A DNA stretch of 64,000 nucleotides from contig NZ_CP031415.1 in assembly GCF_003367315.1 (NCBI RefSeq), positions 1,548,001 to 1,612,000 on the forward strand, given 5' to 3'. Source of the DNA: Saccharospirillum mangrovi (GTDB taxonomy: Bacteria; Pseudomonadota; Gammaproteobacteria; Pseudomonadales; Natronospirillaceae). Below, in pieces: positions 54,318 to 63,463 of the stretch (positions within the stretch are counted from its first letter, which is position 1; each line of letters starts with the position of its first letter). The notes under the pieces are model-generated. The model searched no databases. It was given only the letters and a program-made list of their open reading frames with translations, and was not told the DNA's origin. The position numbers were made by a program, and so were the translations under genes.

Positions 54318-55316
54318 ATGGCTGGCAGCGAAGCGGTGGATTTTCCGGTTCAAACCTACAGCACACGACAGCTGCAACCCCGACAGCAATTCGATTGTTT
54401 TTGCGATGCCATCGCCACGACCTTCGCCGGCATTCAGCCGCAACGCCTGTCGCCAACCACCTTCGATGCCGATTACCGCGCTGTTCAGTTAGCCGATGTC
54501 GCGCTGGCCCGGCTAGACGCGCCAGCACACCGGGCCAAACGCGGTGCCACAGAATTGGCGACGCGGCCCGACGACAGTCTGTTTCTCAATGTGTCGCCGT
54601 ATCTGCCGTATCGCGCTCAATTTGAAAGCACCACGGTTGGCGCTGCTGCGGGCCAGCCGTTGTTGCTCGACAACAGCCAGATGTTCCAGTTGTCTTTCGA
54701 AGGCGCGCCGAGGATGCGGCTGTACAGCCTGCGGTTGTCGCGCGATCAACTGGGCGTGCCGGTTACGCCGGCTTTGGTGGCTGGACTGAATCGATCCTTT
54801 CGTACCGACCCGCGTGGGCGTTTGGCGAGTCAGCAGTTGAAGTTGTTGGTCGAAGCGTCGGATTTGGCCGATGGCGCAGTGGCGCACCGGATGTGTGGGG
54901 TGTTGTTGCCGCTGATGCAGCAACTGGCGTTGCAAACCGAGCAGAGCGGGGCGCTCACCGTACAATTGGCGCACATCAAAGCCGTGGCTGCGGGTTTCCT
55001 GAGCGACCCGGCGTTTGCCTTACCGCAGTTGGCGCAGCACTTTGGCAGCACGCCACGAACCTTGCAAAAGCGCTTTGCCGAGGCCGGGGAGACGTTTGCC
55101 ATCTGGCTGATGGCCGAACGTCTGGAGCGGGTGCGGCAGCAGTTGGCCGATCCGGCACTGAGTTTGGTCAGTACCGAACAGCTGGCCTACCGCTGTGGGT
55201 TTCGCGATGCCTCTCACTTCCGGCATCGCTTCAAAGCGCGGTTTGGCGTAGCGCCGCAGGCGTATCGGCGCGCTCAGTTAGCCGCGCCCGGTGGCATTAC
55301 ACCTGAAACCGACTGA
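54318..55316 (+). CDS. AraC family transcriptional regulator
   Basis: 332 residues from ATG 54318 (GGAG 9-13 nt upstream). N-terminal AraC-binding-like domain of the type with [18 protein letters not shown], then a C-terminal double helix-turn-helix: [28 protein letters not shown] and [37 protein letters not shown] (second read in parts). Likely regulator of the divergent hydrolase. Last 20 bp overlap the convergent MCP gene. Confidence 0.87.
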   Translation: MAGSEAVDFPVQTYSTRQLQPRQQFDCFCDAIATTFAGIQPQRLSPTTFDADYRAVQLADVALARLDAPAHRAKRGATELATRPDDSLFLNVSPYLPYRAQFESTTVGAAAGQPLLLDNSQMFQLSFEGAPRMRLYSLRLSRDQLGVPVTPALVAGLNRSFRTDPRGRLASQQLKLLVEASDLADGAVAHRMCGVLLPLMQQLALQTEQSGALTVQLAHIKAVAAGFLSDPAFALPQLAQHFGSTPRTLQKRFAEAGETFAIWLMAERLERVRQQLADPALSLVSTEQLAYRCGFRDASHFRHRFKARFGVAPQAYRRAQLAAPGGITPETD

Positions 55317-57315
55317 CCGCCTTATTCTGTTGTTCGACCAGCTTGTTCAAGCGCTCGAACGTCGCGCCGTTGCGCGAGGCGTTGGAGTAGATGGCGTCTG
55401 ACAACTCAGCAATGGCTTCGATGGAACGGGCCACTTCGTCGGCGGTAGCGCGTTGGGCGCTGGTGCCTTCGGCGATGTGCTGGCTCATGTCGGAAATGTC
55501 GTCCAGAGCGGCCAAAATACTTTGCAGTGACTGGTCGGCTTCGGAGGTGCGGCTTACCACCTGATCGACGCGCTCGCGGTTGTGCGTCATCAAATCGACA
55601 GCCGAGTTAGCGCGCGACTGCAGCCGCTCAATCATCTCGTAGATTTCTTCGGTCGAACTTTGCGTTTTGCTGGCTAAGCTGCGCACTTCGTCGGCCACTA
55701 CGGCAAAGCCACGGCCTTGCTCACCGGCCCGGGCCGCCTCGATGGCCGCGTTCAATGCCAGCAAGTTAGTCTGCTCGGCGATGCCCTGAATAACGTCCAG
55801 AATGCTGCCGATGCTTTTTGATTCTTCCTGCAACTTGCTCACAACGTCGCTGGCCTGGGTCAGGTCACCCACTAACTGCCGGATTTCCGACTGGCTGGCT
55901 GCCATGTTGCGTTGGCCTTTGGCGGCTGAATCGTGCACCGCCTGGACGCGCTCCAAGGTGGTGTCGGAACTGTCGGCGATGTCGCTGGCGGAAGACGTCA
56001 GTTCGGTCGCGGCCGTGGCGATGGACGCCGATTGATCTTTCTGCTGTTGCAGTTTCTGCGAGCTGGATCGGGTGGTTTCTGACACCTGATGCGATACCGA
56101 GGCGATTTCTCCGGAGGTGCTCTTGATGTCGCTGACGATCACACGGGTGTGTTCAATCAGTTCATTAATGCCGCGCCCGATCTGGCCAAACTCATCGGCC
56201 GAACGAACGGTCATTTTCTGTGACAGATCGCCTTCTGACACCGCACCGAGCAATCGGGTGATGGTTTTCAGCGGCTGCCGGATGCTGCGAATCAGCGACA
56301 GCATGATCAGTGAAGCGACCAGCAACGAACCAAGCAGCACACCCAGAACAATCAGACTGGCGCGGTCGTTGGCGGTGTTCACCTGTTGCGACAAGGTCTG
56401 GCCTTGTTCGCTCAAGGCGGTGGTGAGCAAACCAAGGCTGCGCACGCCGCTGTTGACGGTATCGGCCAATACCGACAGTTCACGGCTCGATAACTCATCG
56501 GCCCGCAGCGAGGTCAGATAGCGCGGCAAAGTGCCACCTTCGCCGGCGACGGCGGTTTGCAGCAATCCCACGTAGGTCGACAGATAACGGTGAATGATGG
56601 CGTTGCTTTCCGACAGGCGCTCCATACGCGTGCCGAGGCGTTCCAGTTCACGTTCCAGGTCGCCTTGCACGGCCAGCACTTGCGTGGCGGTCGATAAGCC
56701 ACTGATGCCGTTGATGCCGGTGCGGATCAGATCGATGCGATCGAGCACGTAGTTGGCGTCGGCGCCAATCTGTCGTGCCTCGGAAGTGGATTGCTGACCG
56801 AGCACTTCCAGCACCCGATCGACAATTTTCATGTCGTCGCTGAACGTCAGCCAACGTGAACCCTGGGTTTGGAATTCGCTCAGAAATGCCTGCCGGCTGT
56901 TCAGTACGGTGCGGCGCGTGGTCAGATGTTGTTCGCCCAGTTTGAGCGCTTCGTTGATGGTGCTGTTGGCTTGAGCCAGCGGATCCATCAGCGGATCGTT
57001 TTCGTCGAGGCTGTCGGTCAGTTCGGTGCGGATGCGATTGACGTCGGCTTTGGCGCTGGCGAAATCGGTTTCGTAGCGCTGTAAATCTTCATCATTGGAA
57101 ACAGCGGCGTGTTGGGACACGGCTTTGTTGGCATTCTGCAGCGCAATCACCAGGCGATACGCCTGCTGCATACGCGGCACCACTTCGTTCGTGGTGGTGC
57201 GGAACAGATTGCCGACTGAGGCTTGGTTGGTTATCGCAGACACCGAAATGCCGACCAACAACAACAGAATCAGGCCAAAACCCAAGGCCGTTTTCATGAC
57301 CACCGTTAACTTCAT
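55297..57315 (-). CDS. Methyl-accepting chemotaxis protein with periplasmic helical domain
   Basis: 672 residues: TM1 (about 8-28), a periplasmic helical domain (about 30-320) rich in Q, E and L, TM2 (about 322-343), HAMP (about 345-397) and the methyl-accepting domain with signalling tip [23 protein letters not shown] (family hallmark). The sensor size suits a four-helix-bundle or HBM-type ligand domain. Ligand unknown. It has no sigma-28 promoter I could find. It overlaps the convergent araC gene by 20 bp and is divergent from an orphan LivK-like binding protein. Confidence 0.93.
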   Translation of the reverse strand: MKLTVVMKTALGFGLILLLLVGISVSAITNQASVGNLFRTTTNEVVPRMQQAYRLVIALQNANKAVSQHAAVSNDEDLQRYETDFASAKADVNRIRTELTDSLDENDPLMDPLAQANSTINEALKLGEQHLTTRRTVLNSRQAFLSEFQTQGSRWLTFSDDMKIVDRVLEVLGQQSTSEARQIGADANYVLDRIDLIRTGINGISGLSTATQVLAVQGDLERELERLGTRMERLSESNAIIHRYLSTYVGLLQTAVAGEGGTLPRYLTSLRADELSSRELSVLADTVNSGVRSLGLLTTALSEQGQTLSQQVNTANDRASLIVLGVLLGSLLVASLIMLSLIRSIRQPLKTITRLLGAVSEGDLSQKMTVRSADEFGQIGRGINELIEHTRVIVSDIKSTSGEIASVSHQVSETTRSSSQKLQQQKDQSASIATAATELTSSASDIADSSDTTLERVQAVHDSAAKGQRNMAASQSEIRQLVGDLTQASDVVSKLQEESKSIGSILDVIQGIAEQTNLLALNAAIEAARAGEQGRGFAVVADEVRSLASKTQSSTEEIYEMIERLQSRANSAVDLMTHNRERVDQVVSRTSEADQSLQSILAALDDISDMSQHIAEGTSAQRATADEVARSIEAIAELSDAIYSNASRNGATFERLNKLVEQQNKAVSRFQV

Positions 57316-57624
57316 GGCGGAACTCCTAACTCACGCTGTGAATATTGTTATAGCGACAGTTTAACCGATTCATTGAATGGAAATACGTTGGATTCATCGA
57401 ACAGCGTCAGCCGGAAGGCCAGATGGTTCGCCGCTTGCGAGCCAGGGCTCCGGTCAATAAGATGCGGGCTGATTCAGCGGTTCATCACCTGCCTTTTATT
57501 GCGTCAATCATCCTGCCAGTGACTTTGGTCAACGATTGAACGACACGACAACCCAGGCTGTGGTCAGCCGTTTGGGTGTGGTCAGGTTGTAACCGAATTC
57601 AATGAAGACAGATGGAGTGGCAGT
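57316..57624. other. 309-bp divergent gap, MCP and LivK-like genes
   Basis: No gene is seen. A loose -10-like CGCTATAA is present on the minus strand near 57352-57359, but with no matching -35 for sigma-70 or sigma-28. The remainder shows no repeats or dyads that I could support. Confidence 0.5.
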
Positions 57625-58812
57625 ATGAAAGGGCATCCTTTGAAGCGGGCGTTGCTGGTCGGCATATTGGGTTTGATCGGCGGTTTGGCTCAGGCGGATG
57701 ACACCATTCGCATCGCGCACATCTACGGCAAGACCGGCCCACTGGCGAGCTACGGTAAACAGAGTCACGACGGCTTGATGCTGGGACTGGAATACGCCAC
57801 CGAAGGCACCATGAGCGTTAACGGCCACGCCATCGAAGTGATTGAAAAAGACAGCCAGCTGGACCCGATGCTCGGCCGCAGTCTGCTCGAAGAAGCCTAC
57901 GACGAAGACGATGCCTTGCTGGCCGTCGGCCCGCTGGCCTCCAGCGTCGCCATTCCGATGTTGCCGGTGGCGCGTGAGTATCGCCGTATCCTGCTGGTAG
58001 AACCCGCTGTGGCTGACACCATCACCGGTTCACGCGGCAACCGCTATGTGTTCCGCACCGGCCGTTCGGCCAGTCAGGAAGCGGTGGCTAATGCCATTGC
58101 TTTGGGCCAGCCAGGCGTATCGATTGCGACCTTGGCACCGGACAACGATTTTGGTCACGACACTCTGGCTGCCTTTCGCCAGGCTTTGACTGGCACCGGC
58201 GCTGCGGTCGTGCATCAGGAATTTGTGCCAGCCGGCACGGCCAATTTTGAAGCCACTGCTGAACGGCTGTTTGCTGCATTGGCTGACGTGGCGGGCGACA
58301 AGGTGATCTTCGTTAACTGGGCGGGCGCGGGCGATCCTTTGGCGTCGTTGACGGCCATGAATCCGAACCCGGCGGAAATTCGTTTTGCGGCCAACGGCGG
58401 TTTTCTGTCAACGCTGGCTGGCTACAAGGCTTACGAAGGTCTGGAAGGCGCCAACTATTACTACTTCGAGCACCCGAGCAACAGCGTTAACGATTGGCTG
58501 GTTGAGCAACACGTAGCACGTTTTGGTACGCCACCGGACATCTTTGCCGCCGGCGGTATGACCGCAGGCATTGCCATCGTTGAAGCCTTGCGCCGTGCCG
58601 ACAGCACCGACACCGACGATTTGATCGCCACGCTCGAAGGCATGCACTTCAATTCGCCCAAAGGCGATATGTTGATCCGGGCCAGCGATCACCAGACGTT
58701 GCAGTCGATGTACCATTTCCGGCTGCGTTCAGAAGCGGGTGTGGAGTGGGCGATACCGGAGCTGGTGCGCGAGATTCCGTGGAATGAAATTCCGTTGCCC
58801 GAAGGGCATTGA
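57625..58812 (+). CDS. Orphan branched-chain-amino-acid-type ABC substrate-binding protein
   Basis: 395 residues with a signal peptide (KRALLVGILGLIGGLAQADD). LivK/Peripla_BP_6 fold: IRIAHIYGKTGPLASYGKQSHDGLMLGLEYA, LLAVGPLASSVAIPMLPVAREYRRILLVEPA, TLAPDNDFGHDTLAAFRQAL. Ligand could be an amino acid, amide or aromatic acid. No permease or ATPase gene is within the window next to it. The start has GGAG upstream. Its divergent neighbour is a chemoreceptor, so it might deliver ligand to that receptor. Confidence 0.85.
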   Translation: MKGHPLKRALLVGILGLIGGLAQADDTIRIAHIYGKTGPLASYGKQSHDGLMLGLEYATEGTMSVNGHAIEVIEKDSQLDPMLGRSLLEEAYDEDDALLAVGPLASSVAIPMLPVAREYRRILLVEPAVADTITGSRGNRYVFRTGRSASQEAVANAIALGQPGVSIATLAPDNDFGHDTLAAFRQALTGTGAAVVHQEFVPAGTANFEATAERLFAALADVAGDKVIFVNWAGAGDPLASLTAMNPNPAEIRFAANGGFLSTLAGYKAYEGLEGANYYYFEHPSNSVNDWLVEQHVARFGTPPDIFAAGGMTAGIAIVEALRRADSTDTDDLIATLEGMHFNSPKGDMLIRASDHQTLQSMYHFRLRSEAGVEWAIPELVREIPWNEIPLPEGH

Positions 58813-58827
58813 ACGGTAATGACCGGC

Positions 58828-60495
58828 TCAGTCTGACTGAGCCGGTGTGGCAGCTTTGGCACCGCCTTTCAGACGTTTGTTTTCTTCTTCCAGCGATTTC
58901 AGCCGGCCCAGCATTGACTGACTTTCGCTCATGAACTGCCGCAGCAACGATTCCATTTCTTCAACGTCTTCGTTGCTGTCGGGCCGTTCTTCGGGCGAGC
59001 GTGCCTTGGGTTTGGCCGCCGCACTTTCTTCAATTTCCTGTTGCAACTGGCTGACTGCTGCTTCCATCTGACCGAGCAATTGCTGCAAAGCGTCGACTTC
59101 CTGTTGCTGGCGCTTGGCGATGCTGTCGACATCGGCTTTGTCCTGACGCACTTCTTTGGCCGCACCGCGTAATTTGTTCAGTGATTCGCGTTGTTTGTCG
59201 CTCAACACTTTTAACCGCTCAGGCAGCGGTGCGCGCGCAACGTCGTCGTCGGCCGCCGGTCGTTCTTCCAATTGACGCAGCAGATCCTGTTCGCGTTCGC
59301 CCATTTCACCGAGAGCCAGTTGCGCCTGTTCGAGTTCCATTTCCAGCACGCTGACGCAGGATTGGGTGTCGCGTACCAGCAGCTCCAGACGGCCGATCTC
59401 GGCTTCCTGGTATTCGGCCACCTGTTCGCGGTCGCCGCCGCCTCGCAGTTGATCGAGTGAATCACGCAGGTTGGATACCGATTCGGCCTGCTTGTTGGTG
59501 TTGGCCGAGAGTTTGTCGACGTTGTCGCGGTTGATCGGGTTGCTGTCGCTGCTTTGGGTTTTCAGATCCTGCAGGCGCGCCCTGAGTTCTTTGACTTCTT
59601 CGTCCAGCTCGTTTTTGGCGTTCTGCGACGCCTCCATTTCTTTTTCCATCAGGTTCATGGTGACGTCGGCATCTTTGATGTAACGCTCCATGTTCTGCAT
59701 CTGCTGTTTCTGCGCTTTGTCGAACTCGGGTGAATTGGGGTTCATCTGTTGCAGTTTCAGCCGCAACTGGTTGATCGACTCCTGCATGTCGAACTTGTCG
59801 CAGCGCAGCTTGTACAGCTCGTCGGCGTACTGACCCGCCTCGGGTTTTTCCATCATGCGTTCGGTGGAAACGTTGATGCTCTTCAGCTCTTCCAGTTCTT
59901 TTTCCAGGAAGGAAATTCGGTCTTTGGCGGCGTCGTACTGGTTCTGGTACTGCTTGAGGTCTTTCTCGAGTTGTTCGTTGCGCAGCTCTTCACCGGCCAG
60001 GGCCTTGCGGCTGCTGGAACCGGGTTCAACGCCCAGTTCACGCAATGTATCGCCGGCTTTTTCCTGCCACATCTCTTCATCGATGTCGCCGGCCAGCAAT
60101 TGTTGTTCGAGTTCGAGGATGCGGCGGCGCATCCAGTTGAGTTGTTCGGCCGGGTCGGCGCCGGGCGGTTCGTCCGGGTCGGTACCGAGTTCGCGAGCGT
60201 CGTTGCTGAGTTGGGCGACGCGGTCTTTCAACTGTTCTGGAATGGTCTTGCCGGCCGACTCGGCGGTGCGTTTGACCACTTCGAATTCGGTGGTCAGCTT
60301 CTTGTTCTTGGCGCGCAGTTCGGCGATTTCTTTCTGGCGCTCCTGCTGACGGCGCAGTTTTTCCCAGCGCATCTCTTTGAGAATGGCGACCAGGACGTGG
60401 TACAGCCGCCCGCGGAAAAACAGAAAGACAGTAATAATGAAGTAGACCACCGCTACTTCGGCCAGGATGAAGATGGTCATCTGGTCAATAAACAT
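58828..60495 (-). CDS. Membrane-anchored coiled-coil protein of the flgM operon
   Basis: 555 residues. One N-terminal membrane helix (MTIFILAEVAVVYFIITVFLFF, about 6-28) then basic residues and a cytosolic domain of about 500 residues, nearly all heptad-like coiled coil (E, Q, K, L, R-rich), with breaks at about 100-120 and 420-445. A negatively charged region (EEMESLLRQFMSESQSMLGRLKSLEEENKRLKG, near 505-537) ends it. I know no family. It follows flgN by 22 bp on the same strand, with no terminator between, so it is last in flgM-flgN-x. A role in flagellar assembly or membrane organisation is inferred from position. Confidence 0.75.
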   Translation of the reverse strand: MFIDQMTIFILAEVAVVYFIITVFLFFRGRLYHVLVAILKEMRWEKLRRQQERQKEIAELRAKNKKLTTEFEVVKRTAESAGKTIPEQLKDRVAQLSNDARELGTDPDEPPGADPAEQLNWMRRRILELEQQLLAGDIDEEMWQEKAGDTLRELGVEPGSSSRKALAGEELRNEQLEKDLKQYQNQYDAAKDRISFLEKELEELKSINVSTERMMEKPEAGQYADELYKLRCDKFDMQESINQLRLKLQQMNPNSPEFDKAQKQQMQNMERYIKDADVTMNLMEKEMEASQNAKNELDEEVKELRARLQDLKTQSSDSNPINRDNVDKLSANTNKQAESVSNLRDSLDQLRGGGDREQVAEYQEAEIGRLELLVRDTQSCVSVLEMELEQAQLALGEMGEREQDLLRQLEERPAADDDVARAPLPERLKVLSDKQRESLNKLRGAAKEVRQDKADVDSIAKRQQQEVDALQQLLGQMEAAVSQLQQEIEESAAAKPKARSPEERPDSNEDVEEMESLLRQFMSESQSMLGRLKSLEEENKRLKGGAKAATPAQSD

Positions 60496-60517
60496 GGCGG
60501 TCTACAACTCCGTTTTC

Positions 60518-61009
60518 TTAGACGCGGTCAACCCAGCCGCTGGGCTGGCGAGTGTCGCTCTGGCCATCGGCGGAATAGGTTTGGGTGGGGGCCAGCAGAT
60601 TACGCAAGATACTCATCTGCGCTTGTTTGCGGCTGGACAGGGTGGCCAGTACCTGCCGGTTTACGGCGCTGTGCTGGTCGTTAACGGTCAGGCTTTGCCG
60701 CAGCTCTTTCCAACGGGCCTGCCAGGCCGGCCGATCATTCTCAGCCAGGTCGGTGGTCCAGTTCTGGAAAGATGCGAAGTCAGGATCAATGTCTTGCTCG
60801 GCACACCATTGCAGCAGGTTTTGCGAGGCGTTGAGCAGGTCTTCTGTTTGCTTGCGCTTGCGTTGTACCAGCGCTTGCAGGGCCTGGATGTCGGCCGATT
60901 TCAGTGCCGCCAGTTCTTCTTCAAGCAACGGCTTGAAGGCGTCGCTGGCAGCCTGGGCATCGCGCAGGGCGGCGTCCAGACGGGTTAAGGTCGAATTGTC
61001 GATGGTCAT
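60518..61009 (-). CDS. flgN: Flagellar chaperone FlgN
   Basis: 163 residues, helical, with the FlgN-type layout: EEELAALKSADIQALQALVQRKRKQTEDLLNASQ (shown as the central block), then LSSRKQAQMSILRNLLAPTQTYSADGQ near the C-terminus, the typical family end. FlgN holds hook-associated proteins FlgK and FlgL before export. It sits between flgM (41-bp gap) and the coiled-coil gene. Confidence 0.9.
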   Translation of the reverse strand: MTIDNSTLTRLDAALRDAQAASDAFKPLLEEELAALKSADIQALQALVQRKRKQTEDLLNASQNLLQWCAEQDIDPDFASFQNWTTDLAENDRPAWQARWKELRQSLTVNDQHSAVNRQVLATLSSRKQAQMSILRNLLAPTQTYSADGQSDTRQPSGWVDRV

Positions 61010-61050
61010 GTCGCCGAGCCTCCCCAGCGACGCCCTTAACCTTGATACCC

Positions 61051-61362
61051 TCAGAGCTCGGATTCAAAGCGTCTAAAGGCGGCCGCCAGTTTCTCATGGT
61101 CAATCTTGTAGTCGCCACTTTCGATGGCGCTGCGAATGCGGTCTACCTTCTCCTGATCGATTTCCGGCATCTTGCTTACCGTTTCACCGGCAGATTTCAA
61201 GACACGGGCGCGATCGGACAGTTGCACCACATCGCTGTCACTAGCAGATTCCGTTCCACTTTTTTGCGGCGCTTTGGTTTCGACCTGAGCAGCGCCATCA
61301 TTTTGGCGGGCTTTGGTCGTCCCCGTTTGACCGGATGTCAGGCCGTTGATGTTCATGGCCAT
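61051..61362 (-). CDS. flgM: Anti-sigma-28 factor FlgM
   Basis: 103 residues: NINGLTSGQT start, disordered charged N-half, then VVQLSDRARVLKSA and the C-terminal sigma-binding region IDQEKVDRIRSAIESGDYKIDHEKLA (FlgM hallmark). It holds FliA inactive until the hook is complete and FlgM is exported. The near-consensus sigma-28 promoter directly upstream makes a feedback loop. Confidence 0.95.
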   Translation of the reverse strand: MAMNINGLTSGQTGTTKARQNDGAAQVETKAPQKSGTESASDSDVVQLSDRARVLKSAGETVSKMPEIDQEKVDRIRSAIESGDYKIDHEKLAAAFRRFESEL

Positions 61363-61398
61363 GTGTAACCTCGCTGAAAATAGATTTTTCTGGAGGGG

Positions 61399-61425
61399 TT
61401 AACGGCCGTCACTCCAGGAACTTTA
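61399..61425 (-). promoter_or_regulatory. Sigma-28 (FliA) promoter of flgM-flgN
   Basis: On the minus strand TAAAGTTC (complement 61418-61425), 11 nt, GCCGTTAA (complement 61399-61406). It matches TAAAGTTT-N11-GCCGATAA at 14 of 16 bases and lies 36 bp upstream of the flgM ATG. Confidence 0.88.
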
Positions 61426-61457
61426 GTCCCGATTGTGACAAAAATCCGTTTTTTCCC

Positions 61458-61495
61458 CAACTCTTGGTACTGACTCGCTCAACTCTTGGTACTGA
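61458..61495. repeat. 16-bp perfect direct repeat, 22-bp period, upstream of flgM
   Basis: CAACTCTTGGTACTGA occurs at 61458-61473 and 61480-61495, separated by 6 bp. The 22-bp period (about two helical turns) puts both on one DNA face, 33-70 bp upstream of the -35 of the flgM promoter and just after the flgA stop (61523). A transcription factor site is likely. The factor is unknown. Confidence 0.8.
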
Positions 61496-61522
61496 ACTAA
61501 GCGTTATAACCAGCCCAAACCC

Positions 61523-62251
61523 CTAGCGGCTGGCAGTTTCCACCACCCCACGTTCGATGATGTAAGCATGAATCGTTTCCCCGGAACTCAGGTTGCGCAC
61601 CGGTATTTGTTCGCCGGCACGGCCCTGGCGCAACGCTTCTCCCAGCGTTCGGACCGACAGCGGGCCGCTTTTAGCCAGGATGTACACCCGGTCACCGCGG
61701 TCCACCAGCATCGGCGGTTCCGCGAGATAAGGCGTCACCACCTGGCCGGCATTGACGTTGCGCGCCAACTGATAACCCAACAGGTCGTCGGCGGATTCGA
61801 AATAGCCTTGGCGCAGACTGGCGATGTCGATGCTTTGCAGGCGCAGGTCGGCGGCAGTCAGGCGATGGCCGCGATCCAGATTGCCCGACGTCACCACCAC
61901 TGGCAGATGAATGGCCACGGTGACTGGCACATACAATTGCCAGCCTTCGGCATCGCAACTGACGCGTGGCGTCAGGCGCCCGCCCAGTTCCTGGCCGCGC
62001 CAATCGACATCCACGCCCGACGTGCAGGGCGCCAGATTGCCGGCAACCGCCTGCAGCTGGAACTCGAACTGGCCGTCGTCGGCATCGAGATCCGGGTGGC
62101 GTTGATGCAGTTTATCGACCAGTGCTGCATTCAAGGCGTCACTGATCTGGGTTTGTGCCAAATCCGCTGTGGGTTGGGCGCACACCGCGCCCAACAGCAT
62201 CGGGATTAAGCATTGTCCAATTCGGGCCGATAGCCTGGGTGTTGATCGCAT
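61523..62251 (-). CDS. flgA: Flagellar P-ring assembly chaperone FlgA
   Basis: 242 residues with a signal peptide (IGQCLIPMLLGAVCAQP). The SAF-like C-terminal half is typical: TSGNLDRGHRLTAADLRLQSIDIASLRQGYF, LGYQLARNVNAGQVVTPYLAEPPMLVDRGDRVYILAKSG, GRAGEQIPVRNLSSGETIHAYII (three FlgA blocks). It assists FlgI polymerisation into the P-ring in the periplasm. I chose ATG 62251 (AGGAC upstream). The longer reading frame upstream lacks a signal sequence at its start. Confidence 0.9.
   Translation of the reverse strand: MRSTPRLSARIGQCLIPMLLGAVCAQPTADLAQTQISDALNAALVDKLHQRHPDLDADDGQFEFQLQAVAGNLAPCTSGVDVDWRGQELGGRLTPRVSCDAEGWQLYVPVTVAIHLPVVVTSGNLDRGHRLTAADLRLQSIDIASLRQGYFESADDLLGYQLARNVNAGQVVTPYLAEPPMLVDRGDRVYILAKSGPLSVRTLGEALRQGRAGEQIPVRNLSSGETIHAYIIERGVVETASR
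62207..62233 (+). promoter_or_regulatory. Possible sigma-28 promoter for the second cheV, inside flgA
   Basis: TAAG (62207-62210), 15 nt, GCCGATAG (62226-62233): 10 of 12 fixed bases of TAAA-N15-GCCGATAA. It reads toward cheV from within the 5' end of the oppositely oriented flgA, so its transcript would be antisense to the flgA translation start. cheV begins 200 bp downstream. Confidence 0.45.
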
Positions 62252-62432
62252 TCGGTTGTCCTGTGCCGATAGCCGTCTATGCTTAGTGCCAAAGGGTCTG
62301 CCGCGCAGACCACTGTGGATCACCCGGGCGTCGGTGTTTTGACGCCAAGCGGGATTTGTCGAAGGTTGTTGCAAAGGCTGTGCCTGGAATATAGGGTCGC
62401 CAGCCTGCTGAAATAGGTGGACGGAGAAGGCC

Positions 62433-63389
62433 ATGGCCGGAGTGCTTGACAGTGTTAACCAGCGGACGCAGCTGGTGGGTAAAAACCGACTGGAATTGCT
62501 GCTGTTTCGGCTCAGTGGGGATCAGTTGTACGGCATCAACGTGTTCAAGGTGAAAGAGGTGCTGCAATGCCCGCCGTTGACGCAAATGCCGCAAAGCAAG
62601 ACGGTCGTCAAAGGGGTGGCGCATGTGCGCGGTGGCACCATTCCGATTCTCGATCTGAGCCTGGCCATCGGCCAGAAGGCGATAGGTGACGTCGAGAATA
62701 AGCTGACCATCATCACCGAATACAACATGCGCAATCAGGGTTTCCTGGTGCGCGGCGTGGAACGCATCATCAACATCAACTGGGAAGAGGTGCAGCCGCC
62801 GCCCAAAGGCTCCGGGCACGAACATTTCCTGACTGCCGTTACTCGGCACGAGGATGCACTGGTCGAAATCATCGACGTAGAGCGCATTCTGGCGGACGTT
62901 TCGCCGATGAAAGAAGATGTCAGCGAGGGCATCATTACCGACGAAGTCACCTCGAAAGCCGTGTCCAAGCAAGTGTTGATCGTCGACGACTCCAAAATCG
63001 CCCGCAAACAGATGACCAAAACACTGGAGCAGGTTGGGCTCACGGTGGTCGCGCTCAACGACGGTCGCGAAGCACTCGACCATCTGCTCGGCTTAATTGA
63101 CGAAGGCGTGGACCCGGTCGAACGCTACCCCATCGTCATTTCCGACATCGAAATGCCGGAAATGGATGGCTATACGCTGACGACCCACATCCGCGCTCAT
63201 GATAGACTTAAAGGCCTCTACATCCTCTTACATACCTCGTTGAGCGGCGTGTTCAACAAAAGCATGGTGCAGAAGGTGGGAGCCAACGAATTTCTGGCCA
63301 AGTTCCAGCCCGACATGCTGGCTCAATTGGTGATTGAGCGAGTGACCAGTCTGGGTGGAGAGCTGCCAGCAGTCGAAGGAGATCTATGA
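62433..63389 (+). CDS. cheV: Chemotaxis protein CheV, second copy
   Basis: 318 residues: CheW domain (about 15-155) and receiver (about 178-318) with Asp185-Asp186 and phospho-acceptor Asp238 in VISDIEMPEMDG. It differs clearly from the copy at 2582-3478. Here it follows the pattern flgA, cheV, cheR found in many pseudomonads. RBS GGAGAAGG before the ATG. Its TGA overlaps a short ORF that leads into cheR. Confidence 0.94.
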   Translation: MAGVLDSVNQRTQLVGKNRLELLLFRLSGDQLYGINVFKVKEVLQCPPLTQMPQSKTVVKGVAHVRGGTIPILDLSLAIGQKAIGDVENKLTIITEYNMRNQGFLVRGVERIININWEEVQPPPKGSGHEHFLTAVTRHEDALVEIIDVERILADVSPMKEDVSEGIITDEVTSKAVSKQVLIVDDSKIARKQMTKTLEQVGLTVVALNDGREALDHLLGLIDEGVDPVERYPIVISDIEMPEMDGYTLTTHIRAHDRLKGLYILLHTSLSGVFNKSMVQKVGANEFLAKFQPDMLAQLVIERVTSLGGELPAVEGDL

Positions 63390-63463
63390 AGCGGTACAAC
63401 CGTCGGCCGGGAAGGCTGATATCGAACCAGCCTATGACCGTGGTGAAGGAGCTGAGGCTTTAA
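63386..63463 (+). CDS. Possible 25-codon ORF linking cheV and cheR
   Basis: ATG 63386 overlaps the cheV stop (ATGA) and TAA 63461-63463 overlaps the cheR ATG (TAATG). AAGGAG lies 5 nt before it. The predicted peptide MKRYNRRPGRLISNQPMTVV... is basic, 25 residues, and resembles nothing I know. It may be a real coupling peptide, a mere translational bridge or chance. Two perfect start/stop overlaps with an RBS are more than usually expected. Confidence 0.35.
   Translation: MKRYNRRPGRLISNQPMTVVKELRL

Noticed and set aside
57352-57359. Sigma-28 promoter for the 55297-57315 chemoreceptor
   Set aside because: Only a partial -10 (CGCTATAA) with no TAAA 15 nt upstream.
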